The translations under genes and the position numbers were made by a program. The notes below the pieces were generated by a model that was given only the letters and a program-made list of their open reading frames with translations, was not told the DNA's origin and did no database searches. Shown piece after piece: positions 46,922 to 58,187 of a stretch of 64,000 nt of DNA (the stretch's first letter is position 1; each line of letters starts with the position of its first letter). Source of the DNA: Clavelina lepadiformis (lineage: Eukaryota > Chordata > Ascidiacea > Aplousobranchia > Clavelinidae); contig NC_135244.1 in the NCBI RefSeq assembly GCF_947623445.1, positions 22,134,860 through 22,198,859 of the forward strand, given 5' to 3'.

Positions 46922-47522
46922 ATGCAGCTCAGGAAAATTACAGTGGTTTTAATGGTTGTGTTGTCGAGCATTTTCTTTCGTGATTGTCACTGTGTTCAAG
47001 GTAAGGAAAGGGAAGATTGCCCGATGTCGCTTATTCGTTCACAAATTTTATACAGGCTTATAAACTAATTTTCAAAGTTGATATGGTTAGTAGCGTATAT
47101 ATGTAACCGCACGGCTTATGTGAAAGTTATATTTCGTCAGAACCACATTTATATTTCGGCTGAAACTATAGCTCAGAGCCTGAGACCAAAACTCAGTGTT
47201 ATATAATAGTCTAATACATGTCAATTTATATTTATAAGGAAATAATAGCAGCGACGTTGATTCGCATTCCAGTAAGTCCAACTCAACTGCAACAACAGTG
47301 CCAACTAAAACGTCGTTAAAGTTAGGCTTACGCAATGACATACAATGGTGCCGGTTTCTCGACAAATTTGCAAAAATGTGCGACCGTTCGGTGAAGACAA
47401 GGAATTACTTGATCGAAAAATGTGGAAGTTATAAACAGCCTCTGATAGGTTGGTTTTATTTTAGTCGAACCGGTATTGGAACAGACCGTTCCATTACAGA
47501 CGCTTGCTTGGATCATAATTAG
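46922..47522 (+). CDS. Small secreted Cys-containing protein B (same family), 2 exons, 120 aa
   Basis: The exons are 46922-47000 and 47239-47522; GT-AG, phase 1. Exon 1 is a signal peptide (VVLMVVLSSIFFRDCHC). Exon 2 starts with a Ser/Thr-rich linker (GNNSSDVDSHSSKSNSTATT) and has the cysteine pattern WCRFLDK, KMC, VKTRNYLIEKCG and TDACLD. It shares exon structure, phase and the motifs WC-x2-LDK, TR-x-[FY] and KCG with gene A. An AATAAA lies at 47730-47735. A second, phase-compatible terminal exon follows at 48361. No known family was recognised; secretion is well supported, function is not. Confidence 0.7.
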
Positions 47523-47729
47523 CATACTATCTATAAGTTTGTAAGAAAAAGTATTAACCTATGTTTTTTTGATAAGTTGTTTTAACACGGCGCTGGTGGC
47601 AGCACAGGAAACAGCAAAACTTGGTGTTTACAATCAAAGAAGTTTTATTCTCTGCAATACACTTCATACCTCAGGCACTCATTAACCAAATAGAAAATGA
47701 CGCATAGCGATTTATGAAAATACAAAATT

Positions 47730-47735
47730 AATAAA
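47730..47735 (+). terminator. Candidate poly(A) signal of gene B long form
   Basis: AATAAA about 208 bases after the gene B stop codon. Confidence 0.45.
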
Positions 47736-48360
47736 ATTTTGAAAAAATAAAAATCTTCCAAAACTCGAGAAATAATTGTTTTTCAGGATTTTTTAACGCT
47801 GTTTTGCAACTTGGTAAAATATTTTGATGTTTGCGGCGAATCTCATGACAGTATATATGTACAAACAACCCAACACAGTAAAGAGAAATATTTAACAAAC
47901 TGAAACTTCAAGTAGATTTTTCTTTTTAAATCTGTTTGGCTGTACGAGTACATCATATAGTATTTGTCCTCACGCAGATCGTTCTAAAGCCATCCGTGAC
48001 AGTGTTGTTTTAGCCGTAACAACTTGCGAAAACCACAAGAGTGTCATTTGTTTATAGCAAAGCCATGTCATTATCATATTATCGCAGATTATTAGCATGA
48101 TAAAGTGCATTATTAGCAGTCCTAAACGTGTCTTGCTTTGTGCTATTTTCTTGACTTGAAAATATATTCCGAAATAACTTCCATTGTGTTGAAATATAGG
48201 AGTTGTAAACCTCATAAACCAGTAAACAATTCGACATTCTTTATTGCTGAAAGCAAATTGTAGTCACAAAATGTAAGCTGTTTTCCAGCGCCATGTTGAA
48301 GAATTTTAAATGACCTCGCCCTGCTAATGAATTGATTTTTTCCTCTTTCTTAACAAACAG

Positions 48361-48437
48361 CGCTGAGATGCACCAAATGCAGATACATAATGAAGTTTTG
48401 CGACGGACAAGCGAGAATATTTGAAATCCGCAATTGA
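48361..48437 (+). CDS. Probable alternative last exon of gene B (short Cys-rich form)
   Basis: A pyrimidine-rich tract and AACAG precede an open stretch in the phase left by gene B exon 1. It reads ALRCTKCRYIMKFCD, then GQARIFEIRN and a stop. The stretch at 50022-50098 reads ALKCIRCRHILGFCD, then RQARLFAIRN and a stop. Most differences in this frame are conservative (R/K, K/R, M/L, I/L), while the antisense frame diverges more. The two copies stay similar to their AATAAA signals (48701-48706 here). Splicing to exon 1 would give a roughly 50-residue secreted peptide. It could instead be the 3' exon of a separate gene. Confidence 0.5.
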
Positions 48438-48700
48438 AGAATCGATTTTCTCAACATTCTGTGATTTTGTAACATTTCGTGTCGCGATCTTGATTCTTTT
48501 GCAACAATATCCAAGAAAAATCTCAAAATCTGTGTCAGAGTGCAAGGTGTTTTGAACGCATTTCTCTCAAAATATGTGACATTTGACAATTTCGTATAAC
48601 AACATGCTTCTTTATTTGTCGTTTTATTTAAACTTTTGCTTGTGATATTTCTTTACTATTGTCGTAGCACTGTATGTAATGCGCATCGATAAGTTATGAT

Positions 48701-48706
48701 AATAAA
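48701..48706 (+). terminator. Candidate poly(A) signal after the gene B last exon
   Basis: AATAAA in a segment that resembles the one after the gene C last exon. Confidence 0.45.
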
Positions 48707-49407
48707 GATTTAATTAAATGCTAATGGTAAATTAAAGTATCCCCTTGAACTAGCTAAAGATATTGTCACAAATCAGTTTTGTTAGTTGAGTATATGAGAA
48801 GCTAGGCCTACAAGAGCAAGAACAGCTCTAAGAACGTAGATCGTGGTAAAACTAGCGGGACGTTAGTTACCGGTTACTTGGTTACTTATTCTAAACAAGA
48901 GTTTGGTTACCCATCGTGTACTTTTTATCCAGTTACTTATTTGCAGATGAAGTTAATTACGTGCCGCCTAGTTACATTCATTTAATTATTCTCAAATGCA
49001 GGAATTGTACAGATTACAGAACAGATCACAATTTAAGAGAACAATTCTGACAAGATTAATTGTCACAATAAGGCCAACAATATTTTTTTGCACAGTAAGC
49101 AATAAGCGCAGAGAAAAACTTCTCGAAAATAAGCCAAATGTTTATTAACTAAACATTAATAATGCTCTCAAATACTTTAAGCTTTCCCGCGCGCGATCGA
49201 TATTCCTGTGAAAGGATAGTGGATACGAAAGAAAAAAATAAACTCAGTTTATCTCAACGCTTTTTGAAAAAAGAGAAAGTCACGGATTTAGTAAGTTTGT
49301 AGCCGATACTCACAGATGCACAAAAAGAGTCAATTGAACCGCATGAAATTGGTTATTTTTATCCATTTTCCATATACTTGTGTAAGTTGAGGAATGACCT
49401 AACTAGC

Positions 49408-49935
49408 ATGCTTTTGAAGACACTTGTACCGGTTTTGATGATTGCTCTGCTGTGCATTTTTCTTCGCTCTTGCTGCTGCAATGAGAGTAAGGAAAAAATA
49501 TTTATCTAATTTAATTTATTTATAAATTAAATGATACATGCAGAATATTTTACTTGAATGATGAGTTTATCTCTTTAGTAAAGCAGCCTGTAAATAATAT
49601 ACGTATACAGAGAAATATACAAAAAAGTTATAATTAAAACATTTTCCAATTTTCAAATTTGTGAAGCACGTGTTACAAATTTGGATTCTTGGATCTGTCG
49701 GAATTCTAAAGGCCGTAACAATGTGACTTTTGCCGAAAAGGTTTGCGGAAACCGAAGATTTGTCTTTGTTTATAGGAAAGTGATATCACAAGCTTCAATT
49801 AGATTTGCACTAATGACCGATCCAGAAAACCAGTTTAACATGTGTGATGCTTTTTCTACGAAGTTTTCTTTCAAAATTCTTGACATTGCTAGTGCTATTA
49901 CGTCACTGACACTTCTCATTACATTGAAAACATAA
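49408..49935 (+). CDS. Small secreted or GPI-anchored Cys-containing protein C (same cluster), 2 exons, 115 aa
   Basis: The exons are 49408-49486 and 49667-49935; GT-AG, phase 1. Exon 1 is a signal peptide (LVPVLMIALLCIFLRSCCC) that resembles gene B's. Exon 2 keeps W-x-C, a K-V-C-G and a final N-M-C-D, corresponding to WC, KCG and DAC of gene B, but the second cysteine is missing. The C-terminus is hydrophobic (ILDIASAITSLTLLITLKT) with no basic tail, as in GPI-anchored proteins. Only 86 bases separate the stop from the next conserved exon at 50022, so both may share one poly(A) site. Function unknown. Confidence 0.6.
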
Positions 49936-50021
49936 CCGCGCATGTATTTGAGTTTTCCGCTGTGTTGAAAATATTCAAATGCCTTGTCAAGACTAACTGG
50001 TCTTGTTTTTATTTTAAACAG

Positions 50022-50098
50022 CACTGAAATGCATCCGATGCAGACACATATTGGGATTTTGCGATAGACAAGCGAGACTTTTTGCAATCCGTAACTGA
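50022..50098 (+). CDS. Probable alternative last exon of gene C (short Cys-rich form)
   Basis: The acceptor TTTTAAACAG leads into the phase left by gene C exon 1. It reads ALKCIRCRHILGFCD, RQARLFAIRN and a stop, paralogous to 48361-48437. Three cysteines, a QAR motif and the IRN ending are shared. AATAAA words follow at 50302-50311. Whether it is used as an alternative exon or lies in the 3' UTR of gene C cannot be told from sequence alone. Confidence 0.5.
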
Positions 50099-50301
50099 AG
50101 AATCGATTTGTGCACAAAATGTTTTGGACATATATTTCTCTCAAAATATGTGATTTTAAGAGGTTTTCTACAGCGAAATCGTAACTTATTTGTGGTCATA
50201 TTTAAACTTTTGCAACTGACCATTGTTTATCATTGTTTTAATCTTTACGTGTTGTGGCTAATGCATTGGTTGTTATTGTGATCGATAAATTGAATTAGGA
50301 A

Positions 50302-50311
50302 AATAAATAAA
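50302..50311 (+). terminator. Candidate poly(A) signals of gene C
   Basis: Two overlapping AATAAA words within AAATAAATAAAG. Confidence 0.45.
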
Positions 50312-53049
50312 GTTTTTTTGCTGAATCGTAGCTTGTCAGTTTAACTTCGTGTAACTGATAACTTTGGATAGTTCAAAGTAACCTAACTGGTTCAATTAAA
50401 ATGCATGTAAGCAACTTAGGCTAACTCGTAGCTCAATTAGTCACCTGATCGTAATTTTGTTTTAGAGTTTTATTGAAGCAATTTCAATTTGAAGTTGGTA
50501 GAGAAGTTAATCAGGAATTATTAAATGGAAACTTGATACATCAACAAATTTAATTTCGAAAAGAAAGCCGAAAATATTCGTTTAATATTCGAAAATATTT
50601 AGGATAACGTAGCATATTGTATTACCAGTGTAGCGCAATACTTGTTTCAAACAGAGCGTCGCCATCTAGCAGTAGTAAGAGGGGTGGTCGACTACCGGTA
50701 GGTGGCTTTCTTCCAGTTTTTCCATAACATAAACATTTCCATTTTCCATAATTTAAAATTCAAAGACGCATTGATCTTAAGATAGCCAACGCTAATACAC
50801 AAAAAGCTGTATACAGTTTAGGTTATAAACCAAACCAACATGGTATACAAACGTATTTTGCTTGAAGGGTCATTTGTTACCTTACAATTATTTATGAATT
50901 ACGTTACCACCTTCAAAAATACCGAATACGTTTACAGCAATGAACGTTATTGACGCTACTGCGAGTGATGCATAATACGCATGATAATAACAGTAAGTTT
51001 TACGAGTGGCAGTATACGGCATTGAGGCAAAAATAGTAGCAAGACGTCAAGGTTGAAACTGAAAAATTAGTCACCAAAAATCATCTTTTATTTCCTATTC
51101 CAGGTTTTAATGCATATTTACCTCCTGTTTTATTAACCTTGGGTAACCAAAGCACCCAAATTTTGAATAACTTGAACTAATTTAATGGGTAAGCCTAACG
51201 TACCTTCAACTTGCCTTCGACATCTACTTAATGAGCTTCCGGTGTTAAAGAAAAATTGTTCAACAAAAATATAAACAATGTTGAGAAACTAGTGTTGTTA
51301 CAAGCAGCTTTGCTAGTAAATCGTATGTTAATCTTAGACATTCAAATCATTGAATCCAAGATCGGATCTTTGAGCTTTCGTCAAGCCTGTTTGGATTTTT
51401 TTTCTTACATGACTTCGGACAGTTAAACTAGAAAAGTAAAATAAAAATGTTTTTATCAGAAATTGTAAACAAACACAAACAAGCTCAATATTCGGACCTC
51501 GAGCGATTATGCCTAGTGCCCCAGCATAGTTTGCGTCAACTTCCAAGACTTATCTTCGGTCCGCAGATGGCGGATAAATGTTTTCCATTGCTGCAGTACA
51601 TCAAATATAAGATGTCTACAAAACGGCAAAGTCAGCTGACCAAAAACAACTCATGCAGCTACGTCATTTCCACAGCAGTGACTGTCTCAAAGTTAGCGTA
51701 AGAAAGAACATGTAAAAACTTGAAAATTACGACAAACTCGATAAATAAGACAAGCTTGGTAACTGGGGTTCGATTGATGAGGAATCATAGCTGAGTTTAA
51801 GTCGTGCAAAGATTTCTATTAGTCGAAAAATAATGATTAATTTTAAAATTTTAAAGTAATATAGGCTTAATGATTTAATTTAAAACACATTTAATGATGA
51901 ATATTAAATGTTTTTAAATTATGTTTGTTGTAATTTGGGTTTGGTGGCTGTGCTGACACTAACAACTTTTTTACAATCTCATGTTGGTCCGTAATGCACG
52001 TTTTTGCCCTGGAGACCTTGTCGGTTGTTGCATTTGCCATCGAATTTGTAGAAATTATTGTCATTAACTGCTGATATGTTTGCAATCACCTGCGTCAGCA
52101 CAATATGTTTATTCCTCCCCCACATAGAAGACGAAAATTAAAATGAATGATTATATAATAGCAAGACACAATAAAAGGCTGAAATTGAAAACAGTGTTTC
52201 CCAACTAGCCTAGGCCTATATGTTTTTTGATGCAGCCCTTTTAGGATTTTAGTGAGCGTTGTCCACCAGATGCACAACGTAGCTATCTCGTGGACAAAAT
52301 GGGTCAAAAAGCTACTTTTTAAGCTTAGCTAATTCCCAAACAAGTACATCTGGTGCACATTAGCACTCACCAGTGCACCTGCACATAGGCTACCAGTACA
52401 CCAGTCTTTGAAAACTATGCTGTCTGGTGTACAAAAAATCTACTGGCTAAGGGTCCCTATTGGCAGACTGGATAGTTTTTATGCTGCATTGGATTACTCA
52501 GGCTTATGGTTGTCTTATGCGTCAATTTTTTTGACGCAGCATTGCCGTTTTGCTCTATGTTCTATATTGTAAGTATTACGTTGCCTTGGTGCAAATTTTG
52601 ACTCCACCCGCATCTATTTACCAAAGTTGCTGAATCACAATATGGCGACCAGCAGATTTTTGCTGGGTTTATTACCATCATTTTTGACGTGAGGAAGAAA
52701 GAAATGCGAAGTGTATTTTTCCAAATTAGGTAACCTGTAGCCGGAGCTGGTGAAATAGTTGCTGCCTTATATTTATTGGCGCACTGAAAGCGAACTTTCC
52801 AGTGAGGCTGAGGGGTGAGGTCGTTGGAAATATTAGACTGAACTGTTTTACTATCTAATTAAGTCTGTTTAATGTACGTCTACTAGCCTTTGATTTTTGA
52901 CGATTGCAATTGATTTTATTACCCACAGACCTATCCCAAATCAGAGCTAAGTTTACACAATTCAGATTAGGCTTTAAGATAAAATAGCTAATAAAACATT
53001 TTTAACTAAATATGCTGTTAAATAGGCTATAGGCTTGTGACAGGCTACA
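50312..53049. other. Interval with unresolved coding-like stretches
   Basis: No gene could be named. On the minus strand, 51334-51700 and 51891-52085 carry open stretches beside splice-like sites, for instance TTTGATGTACTGCAG before an open frame near 51600. Nothing matches a known family. A small imperfect inverted repeat (CCATCTAGCAGTAGT facing ACTACCGGTAGGTGG) lies at about 50660-50704. The JTB promoter should lie near 53000. Confidence 0.35.
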
Positions 53050-54947
53050 ATGATTAACTGCAGGGCCTACCAACACGGAATTTGCCTGATTATTTTCTTT
53101 CTGTGTATTGTTCATTCATCTGCCGAAGAGAAGAAGAATAACAAAGTTATAAAAAGGATTTTAGGTATTAACTTTATTTATCATTTATATTTTGAATTTT
53201 TCTCAAAGTTTGTTAGGACTGGGCAAGACTTAAAAAACAAAACACTATATATCTATGACTTTTTTGTGTTTTGATAAAAGACAAAGAACATTCGAGTATA
53301 TGTATATTATGTTTGTAGTTGAAGTGTTTTCGTAGTGAAAAGCTAATAAAAATGCGTGCATGTTCTAAAAAGTCCCGGTCCATGAAATGTGTATTCGTAG
53401 TATAATTACTGTAGAATTTCACAGTGGCATGTATAGCAAACCCAATTGACTGCATTGTAAAAAAAACAACATGCAAAACTGCCCTTGAATCTTTATAATT
53501 TAAAAAAATTTGTTTTATGTCATTGAGTGCGTTGCATGCTATGGAACATTACCACACTCTGTAGTGGGTTGGTTTTTAAGGTTGAGTTTACATGTGAAAT
53601 ATCTAATTAACAGGTTAAACCAAGTATAAATATATTTCTTACATATTAAGCAAATATACTGCCAGATATTAACATTTATTAAAAAATGGTTGATTAGATT
53701 TTTCTTTATTTTGTATGGACACTGGACATTTGTGTCTTGATGTTAGTCTGGCACTTTAAACAGTTATACCATCATACATATGTGCTGTACATACAGTAAA
53801 ATTGGTATGTATATGTACCATGTAATGGCAAATTATAAAGCAGTATATGTTATTACTAGCCTATTGTTTACGCATGCCGTAGGCTTGCTTTACATATAAC
53901 GATTCCGGTGTGGGTATTGCGTAGGCCTATGTTAAAAAACAAATATTTTTACTTAAACGTTAACCCGCTTTTAGTTATAAATCTTACTGGTAATGAATAA
54001 ATCATGCACTCCCAGACGTTATCGATGAATGTTGGGAAAGTGAAGAATATGACGTAGAAGTAAAATGCCACGTTTGTGATTCTCATGAGAATTCCGCTCT
54101 GCAAGTCTGTTCTAGAACTGGCTACATTGAACAAGTGAAATGCAAGTCAGGAACAACATCCTATAAAAGGTGACTTTGTTCTATTGCTTGAAGTGCAGTT
54201 TAACTTCTGTTACACTCCTGACTGGGTCATCAAACTTAATTCAAGACTTTTCGCCGAAGGCGAGTTAATGATATCTAAAATAAAGTCAGTCTATGTTGTA
54301 AGAATAGCCAGAAGTAGCCTTTTCTGTCGTTAAACTTTTACAGTGACTGCAAAAACTGGATTCATTAGCTATGTTGTGTAAATTTGTTGATATATATACT
54401 GCTTCTTGCAGCTCATTGCACCTGAAAAAACGTGTTTGTAAGAAAGAAAGATTATTTTTGTCCTATAAATCAATCAATATACTAAATATCATAATATCAA
54501 AATACTAAATCAATATAATTTAAGGCTTAGATTTACAATTAATTCATTCCGAAAATTGACTCAAATTTTTTAAGTTATTTCTGTGAAACGAATTCAAGCC
54601 CTGTCTCGGAAAAAGTGATTTGAGTCAAATGAAGTTGTTGACTCTACTTATTTCAAGTTGTGACTATTGCTTAGGGGTGTATGTAAATTTTTGTGCTGCT
54701 ACCAGAAGTTTCTATTTAAAAATTGTTTAATAACAACATAACTTGTTAATTGTATTGATATAATTTCAACAAGTCGGTTATCTGCAGTTGCCCGAGGGAC
54801 TCGGAGAGGGAAATGGTGATATTCTGGAAATTCGAAGGTGTCATGATTTTCGTGAGTGTCTTGGCCGGAGCAGTCGTCATGCTTCGGATGCGGAAACTTG
54901 ACCGGGAAAACATTGAGAGAATACAGAGGCAGATATCCGCGCTGTAA
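53050..54947 (+). CDS. JTB: JTB protein (jumping translocation breakpoint), 3 exons, 142 aa
   Basis: The exons are 53050-53164, 54016-54169 and 54788-54947; GT-AG, in phase. A signal peptide (IIFFLCIVHSSA) leads to the JTB extracellular cysteine domain: ECWESEEY, CHVCDSHE, LQVCSRTGYIEQVKC, then SCPRDSEREMVIFWKFEG. Human JTB has TGYVEKITC and SCRSALMEQRLFWKFEG in the same order. A membrane helix (VMIFVSVLAGAVVML) and a short basic tail (RKLDRENIERIQRQISAL) match human RQRQLDRKALEKVRKQIESI. JTB is a small type I membrane protein linked to mitochondria, cytokinesis and apoptosis. Length is close to the human 146 residues. Confidence 0.92.
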
Positions 54948-56368
54948 TCATGGCAACAAGTTAGTTGTTGGCTGTTGCACTCCTCAGAGTCCTGGCATGA
55001 ATGCTACCAGATTTCAGTATATGTCGTCTCCTGAATTGGAGAGTTCCTGTTGTTCAAAAAGCACAATGAGTCTTTAATTTTCTCAGGACGCAAATGTTTG
55101 TGCTTGCAAAACGCAATATTATTAACACTGGTTTCTACAATGTTGTGGACTAGCTCAATGGTGAACATTTTTTCGTATCCCGATCTTACTGTTCCCAAAC
55201 GATTTCAATTCCCTCCTTAAATGAAGTTACAGTAATGGGCAATATTGACTACATTGTGATATCATAATGATAAGAGGAATTTACTCTGGCTTAAAATTTG
55301 GAAAGATGACGATACACCGAGAACCCTAAGGAAAAGTTTGAATTTCATCACCTCAGTGTTTAAATTTTAATTTCTTCCTCAGTTACTCAAGAGGCTTTCA
55401 CTGAGAATCGCTGATCCAGCATCTAAGTAACGTAAAGTTTTTGTTTCGTGACCAAAATTTTTTCTGTGACAATTACAGGCCTACTTTGCATTTAAGAACT
55501 TTTATTTGAAATGCTTTTTTACACGTTTTCAATGCCAATGACGTCAATACTAATTAATACAAATGTTATTGTTGACAAATGATTCGTGCTGTACAGTATG
55601 GGCGTGTATCTACATTCAATAGAACAGTTGATTCTGTGGAATCACATAACTCCATGAAGAGTTACCAAAGATTTCCTAAGACAGATGCAGTGCAGTGGTT
55701 AAGACCTTAGGAAACGTTCTGCTCCGACACTCAAGAATGTTTACCAAGATAAGTACCTCACTGTAACTACGGTCTTCGAGTATCAGTACGAATCATAACA
55801 AGCATTTTATCTAGTTATGTGCAAGTTGTATTATAGTCTAGTAAACACCAAAAGTTTAAGATTTCTATGAAAACTTTCCATCACGGTTAAAACAACCTTC
55901 TTGGCCAAAATAAAGGTCCAGCAGATGGGTTGTAAAAATGCCGTAGCTTGTGGACAGAATATAGCTAAAAAATGGAAGAAAACTAAGTTAACTTAACATT
56001 TTTGTCCCAAACGTTAATCTTTTGGAAACCGGTAGAACAGTTTGAGGATGTAAACTAGTTACCAGCATTTTAGCTGTAGCGATTAGGCTCGCTGCAAGTG
56101 GCTAGTCAAAAGTTGCTACCAGAGAGATGTGGTCAACTCACGCTTCAATCGTTGTGAAACGCTCTATGTTTTAAAAGCTGTTATATGACGTATAATTTGC
56201 ATTTGTCTTACCAATCAGAGTGGTAAATCGGGCAGTTACTAGCTTACGGCAAGTTCGTTTCCAGTTACAAGGTTTCAGGAGGCCAAATGCAGGAATTCTT
56301 ATGTAATACCAACAAACAGAAATTGGGGCTTGTTTAGTGATTGCCACCCACTTACGAAGACTCATATA
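54948..56368. other. 3' flank of JTB and intergenic sequence
   Basis: No gene was recognised. A short A-box-like word (CAGTGGTTAAGACCTTAGG) at about 55692 may be a SINE remnant. Confidence 0.45.
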
Positions 56369-56596
56369 CAATGTTCCCTCTAATTTTTCACGAGTCTGAG
56401 CAAACACACTAACTCCCTGAGCGGTCCCTTGGACCACTGTGAGCAACATCAGACGTGCGCGTGGCCATTATTATGCGTTTATTTTATTTTCAATTCAGGT
56501 TGGATATTTTTCTTGTCCGCAGCACAGATTTTCTGTGCGCGGAGACCGTGTTAGCAGTGCGCATTTGCACACGCGCGCAGCTTAGAGGGAACATTG
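56369..56596. mobile_element. 228-bp hAT-type MITE with perfect target duplication
   Basis: The ends are exact inverted copies: CAATGTTCCCTCTAA and TTAGAGGGAACATTG. The element is flanked on both sides by CTCATATA, a perfect 8-bp target duplication (56361-56368 and 56597-56604). This is the hAT signature. There is no coding capacity. Confidence 0.9.
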
Positions 56597-56700
56597 CTCA
56601 TATACATAAAAGGCAGAATAAAGTACAGATATGCACGATGTCATATACAGAATGAATAAAACGAAGTAAAACGTAGAAGTATTCTTGCAGACTGCAACAA

Positions 56701-57000
56701 TTCATGTAACACTGAAGTGGAATCACAAGTGGATCCAAACAAGGGATATGTCACTTCAGAAACCAATAGGAGCCTGCGCTTGTTTATCGGAGTTCTCTTC
56801 ACCAACCGTCACCATAGGTTCTCTGCTGGCGAGTTCAATCTGATCGCTTTGATATCTAGTAATCATGCCCGCTTGCTGGCGCACTTCACTGGATGTTTCA
56901 ATCGCCTTTGCATCGGTGGTTGCGTTCCTGCTGATAATATTTTTAAAACGACAACTCGTAATCAGATTTCTAAATGGCCTACATATAAACCAGAAAATAG
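56701..57000 (+). other. Open stretch after an acceptor-like site, uncertain
   Basis: After ATTCTTGCAG a plus-strand frame stays open for over 100 codons (begins DCNNSCNTEVESQVD) and runs into the inverted-repeat element at 57006. No domain was recognised and no upstream partner exon was found. It could be an exon remnant or chance. Confidence 0.2.
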
Positions 57001-57005
57001 GTGCA

Positions 57006-58032
57006 TTAAAGGAGAACTGAAGTCATGTTCAACTTATTTTCTAAAAAAAGATAAAAATACACTGATTCCTAAAATGGAAACAAAGTTTTTTTGTCTTGTT
57101 TCGTTAAGGAAGTGTTAACAAAACCGCTTTCAAAAACTGTGCCGGAAGCAGAGGTTGTTGGTGTTCAAGCGTGCTTTAAGCGCATATTAGGTCAATGGAA
57201 AATTGATGTTGCAAGACTCGTTGCGGCGAGTTTAGTTGTCTTGTTGGACAGTTTTTTAAGTGCATTGTATGGCCTTAGCTCGATGCAGTATAAGCCTTGC
57301 CCACAGAAACTATATACAGTTTAGTTAGGCCTATTTGGGTTTCGGCTTTTCGATATTGTTCATAAATGTAAGCTTCCAAATTCTATCAAATTACTTCTTC
57401 TACTCAATTTGTGACGTTAGGTTGTTCCGTACGAGATTCAAACAGTTGATCGGGAAAGTGTTTTGAATTTTAGGCTAAAGTTAATTTCTTTTAAAATAAA
57501 TGTCATTCTTCAGGTTGGAAAGTTTGCAAACTGCGCGGGGGATTTTTAATCCGCACATTGCTTTGTTCCGGTACGAACTAAAAGTTTACATTTATGAACA
57601 TTATTGAAAAGCCGAAAGCCAAATAGGCCTAATTAAACTGTATATAGTTTATGAGGCCTAGCCTTATACTGCATCGAGCTAAGGCCATACAATGTACGTA
57701 CAGATAACTTGTTTAATTAAAAACGTTTCGTTAGTCGATCATCTAGTAATAAAAAAAATATTACAATAAAACTGTCCAACACGACCACTAATTACGCCAA
57801 AATGAGTCTTGCAACAGCAACCTTTTCATTGATTTGATATGCTCTTCAACCATGCTCCAACATCAACAACCCTGGTGACGTCACATCCGCTCCCCGCACA
57901 GCTTTTTAAAATCGGTTTTGTCAATAACTCGTTAACGAAAAAAGGTAGATAAGTTTCGTTTACATTTTCGGAACCAGTGTATTTTCATCTTTTTTTAGAA
58001 ATATCATGAAAATGACTTCAGTTCTTCTTTAA
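57006..58032. mobile_element. 1.03-kb foldback element with TTAA borders
   Basis: Both borders carry TTAA next to inverted ends AGGAGAACTGAAGTCA and AGAAGAACTGAAGTCA. The arms run about 330-370 bases each (roughly 57010-57371 and 57585-58028). They match through many shared blocks, for example AAACTATATACAGTTTA-like and GGCCTTAGCTCGATGCAGTA words. A loop of about 210 bases separates them. TTAA duplication is the piggyBac hallmark, so this looks like a non-autonomous piggyBac-like foldback MITE. A transcript would fold into a long hairpin. Confidence 0.75.
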
Positions 58033-58187
58033 GGAGAGGGGGATCGAAAAATTAACGTTATATTTGCTAAACATAACGCGTGCTCAAACATTTTCCAAGA
58101 CAGCTGAAATTTTACCTGTAACCTATACGGACTTGAGCCCATAATTAATTAAAGCATCAAAAAAAGAGCACGCGTGAGACTTCTGTA

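Noticed and set aside
49770-50223. Minus-strand open frames over gene C and the terminal exon
   Set aside because: The plus strand shows splice sites, signal peptide and conservative substitutions; the antisense frames diverge at more radical positions.
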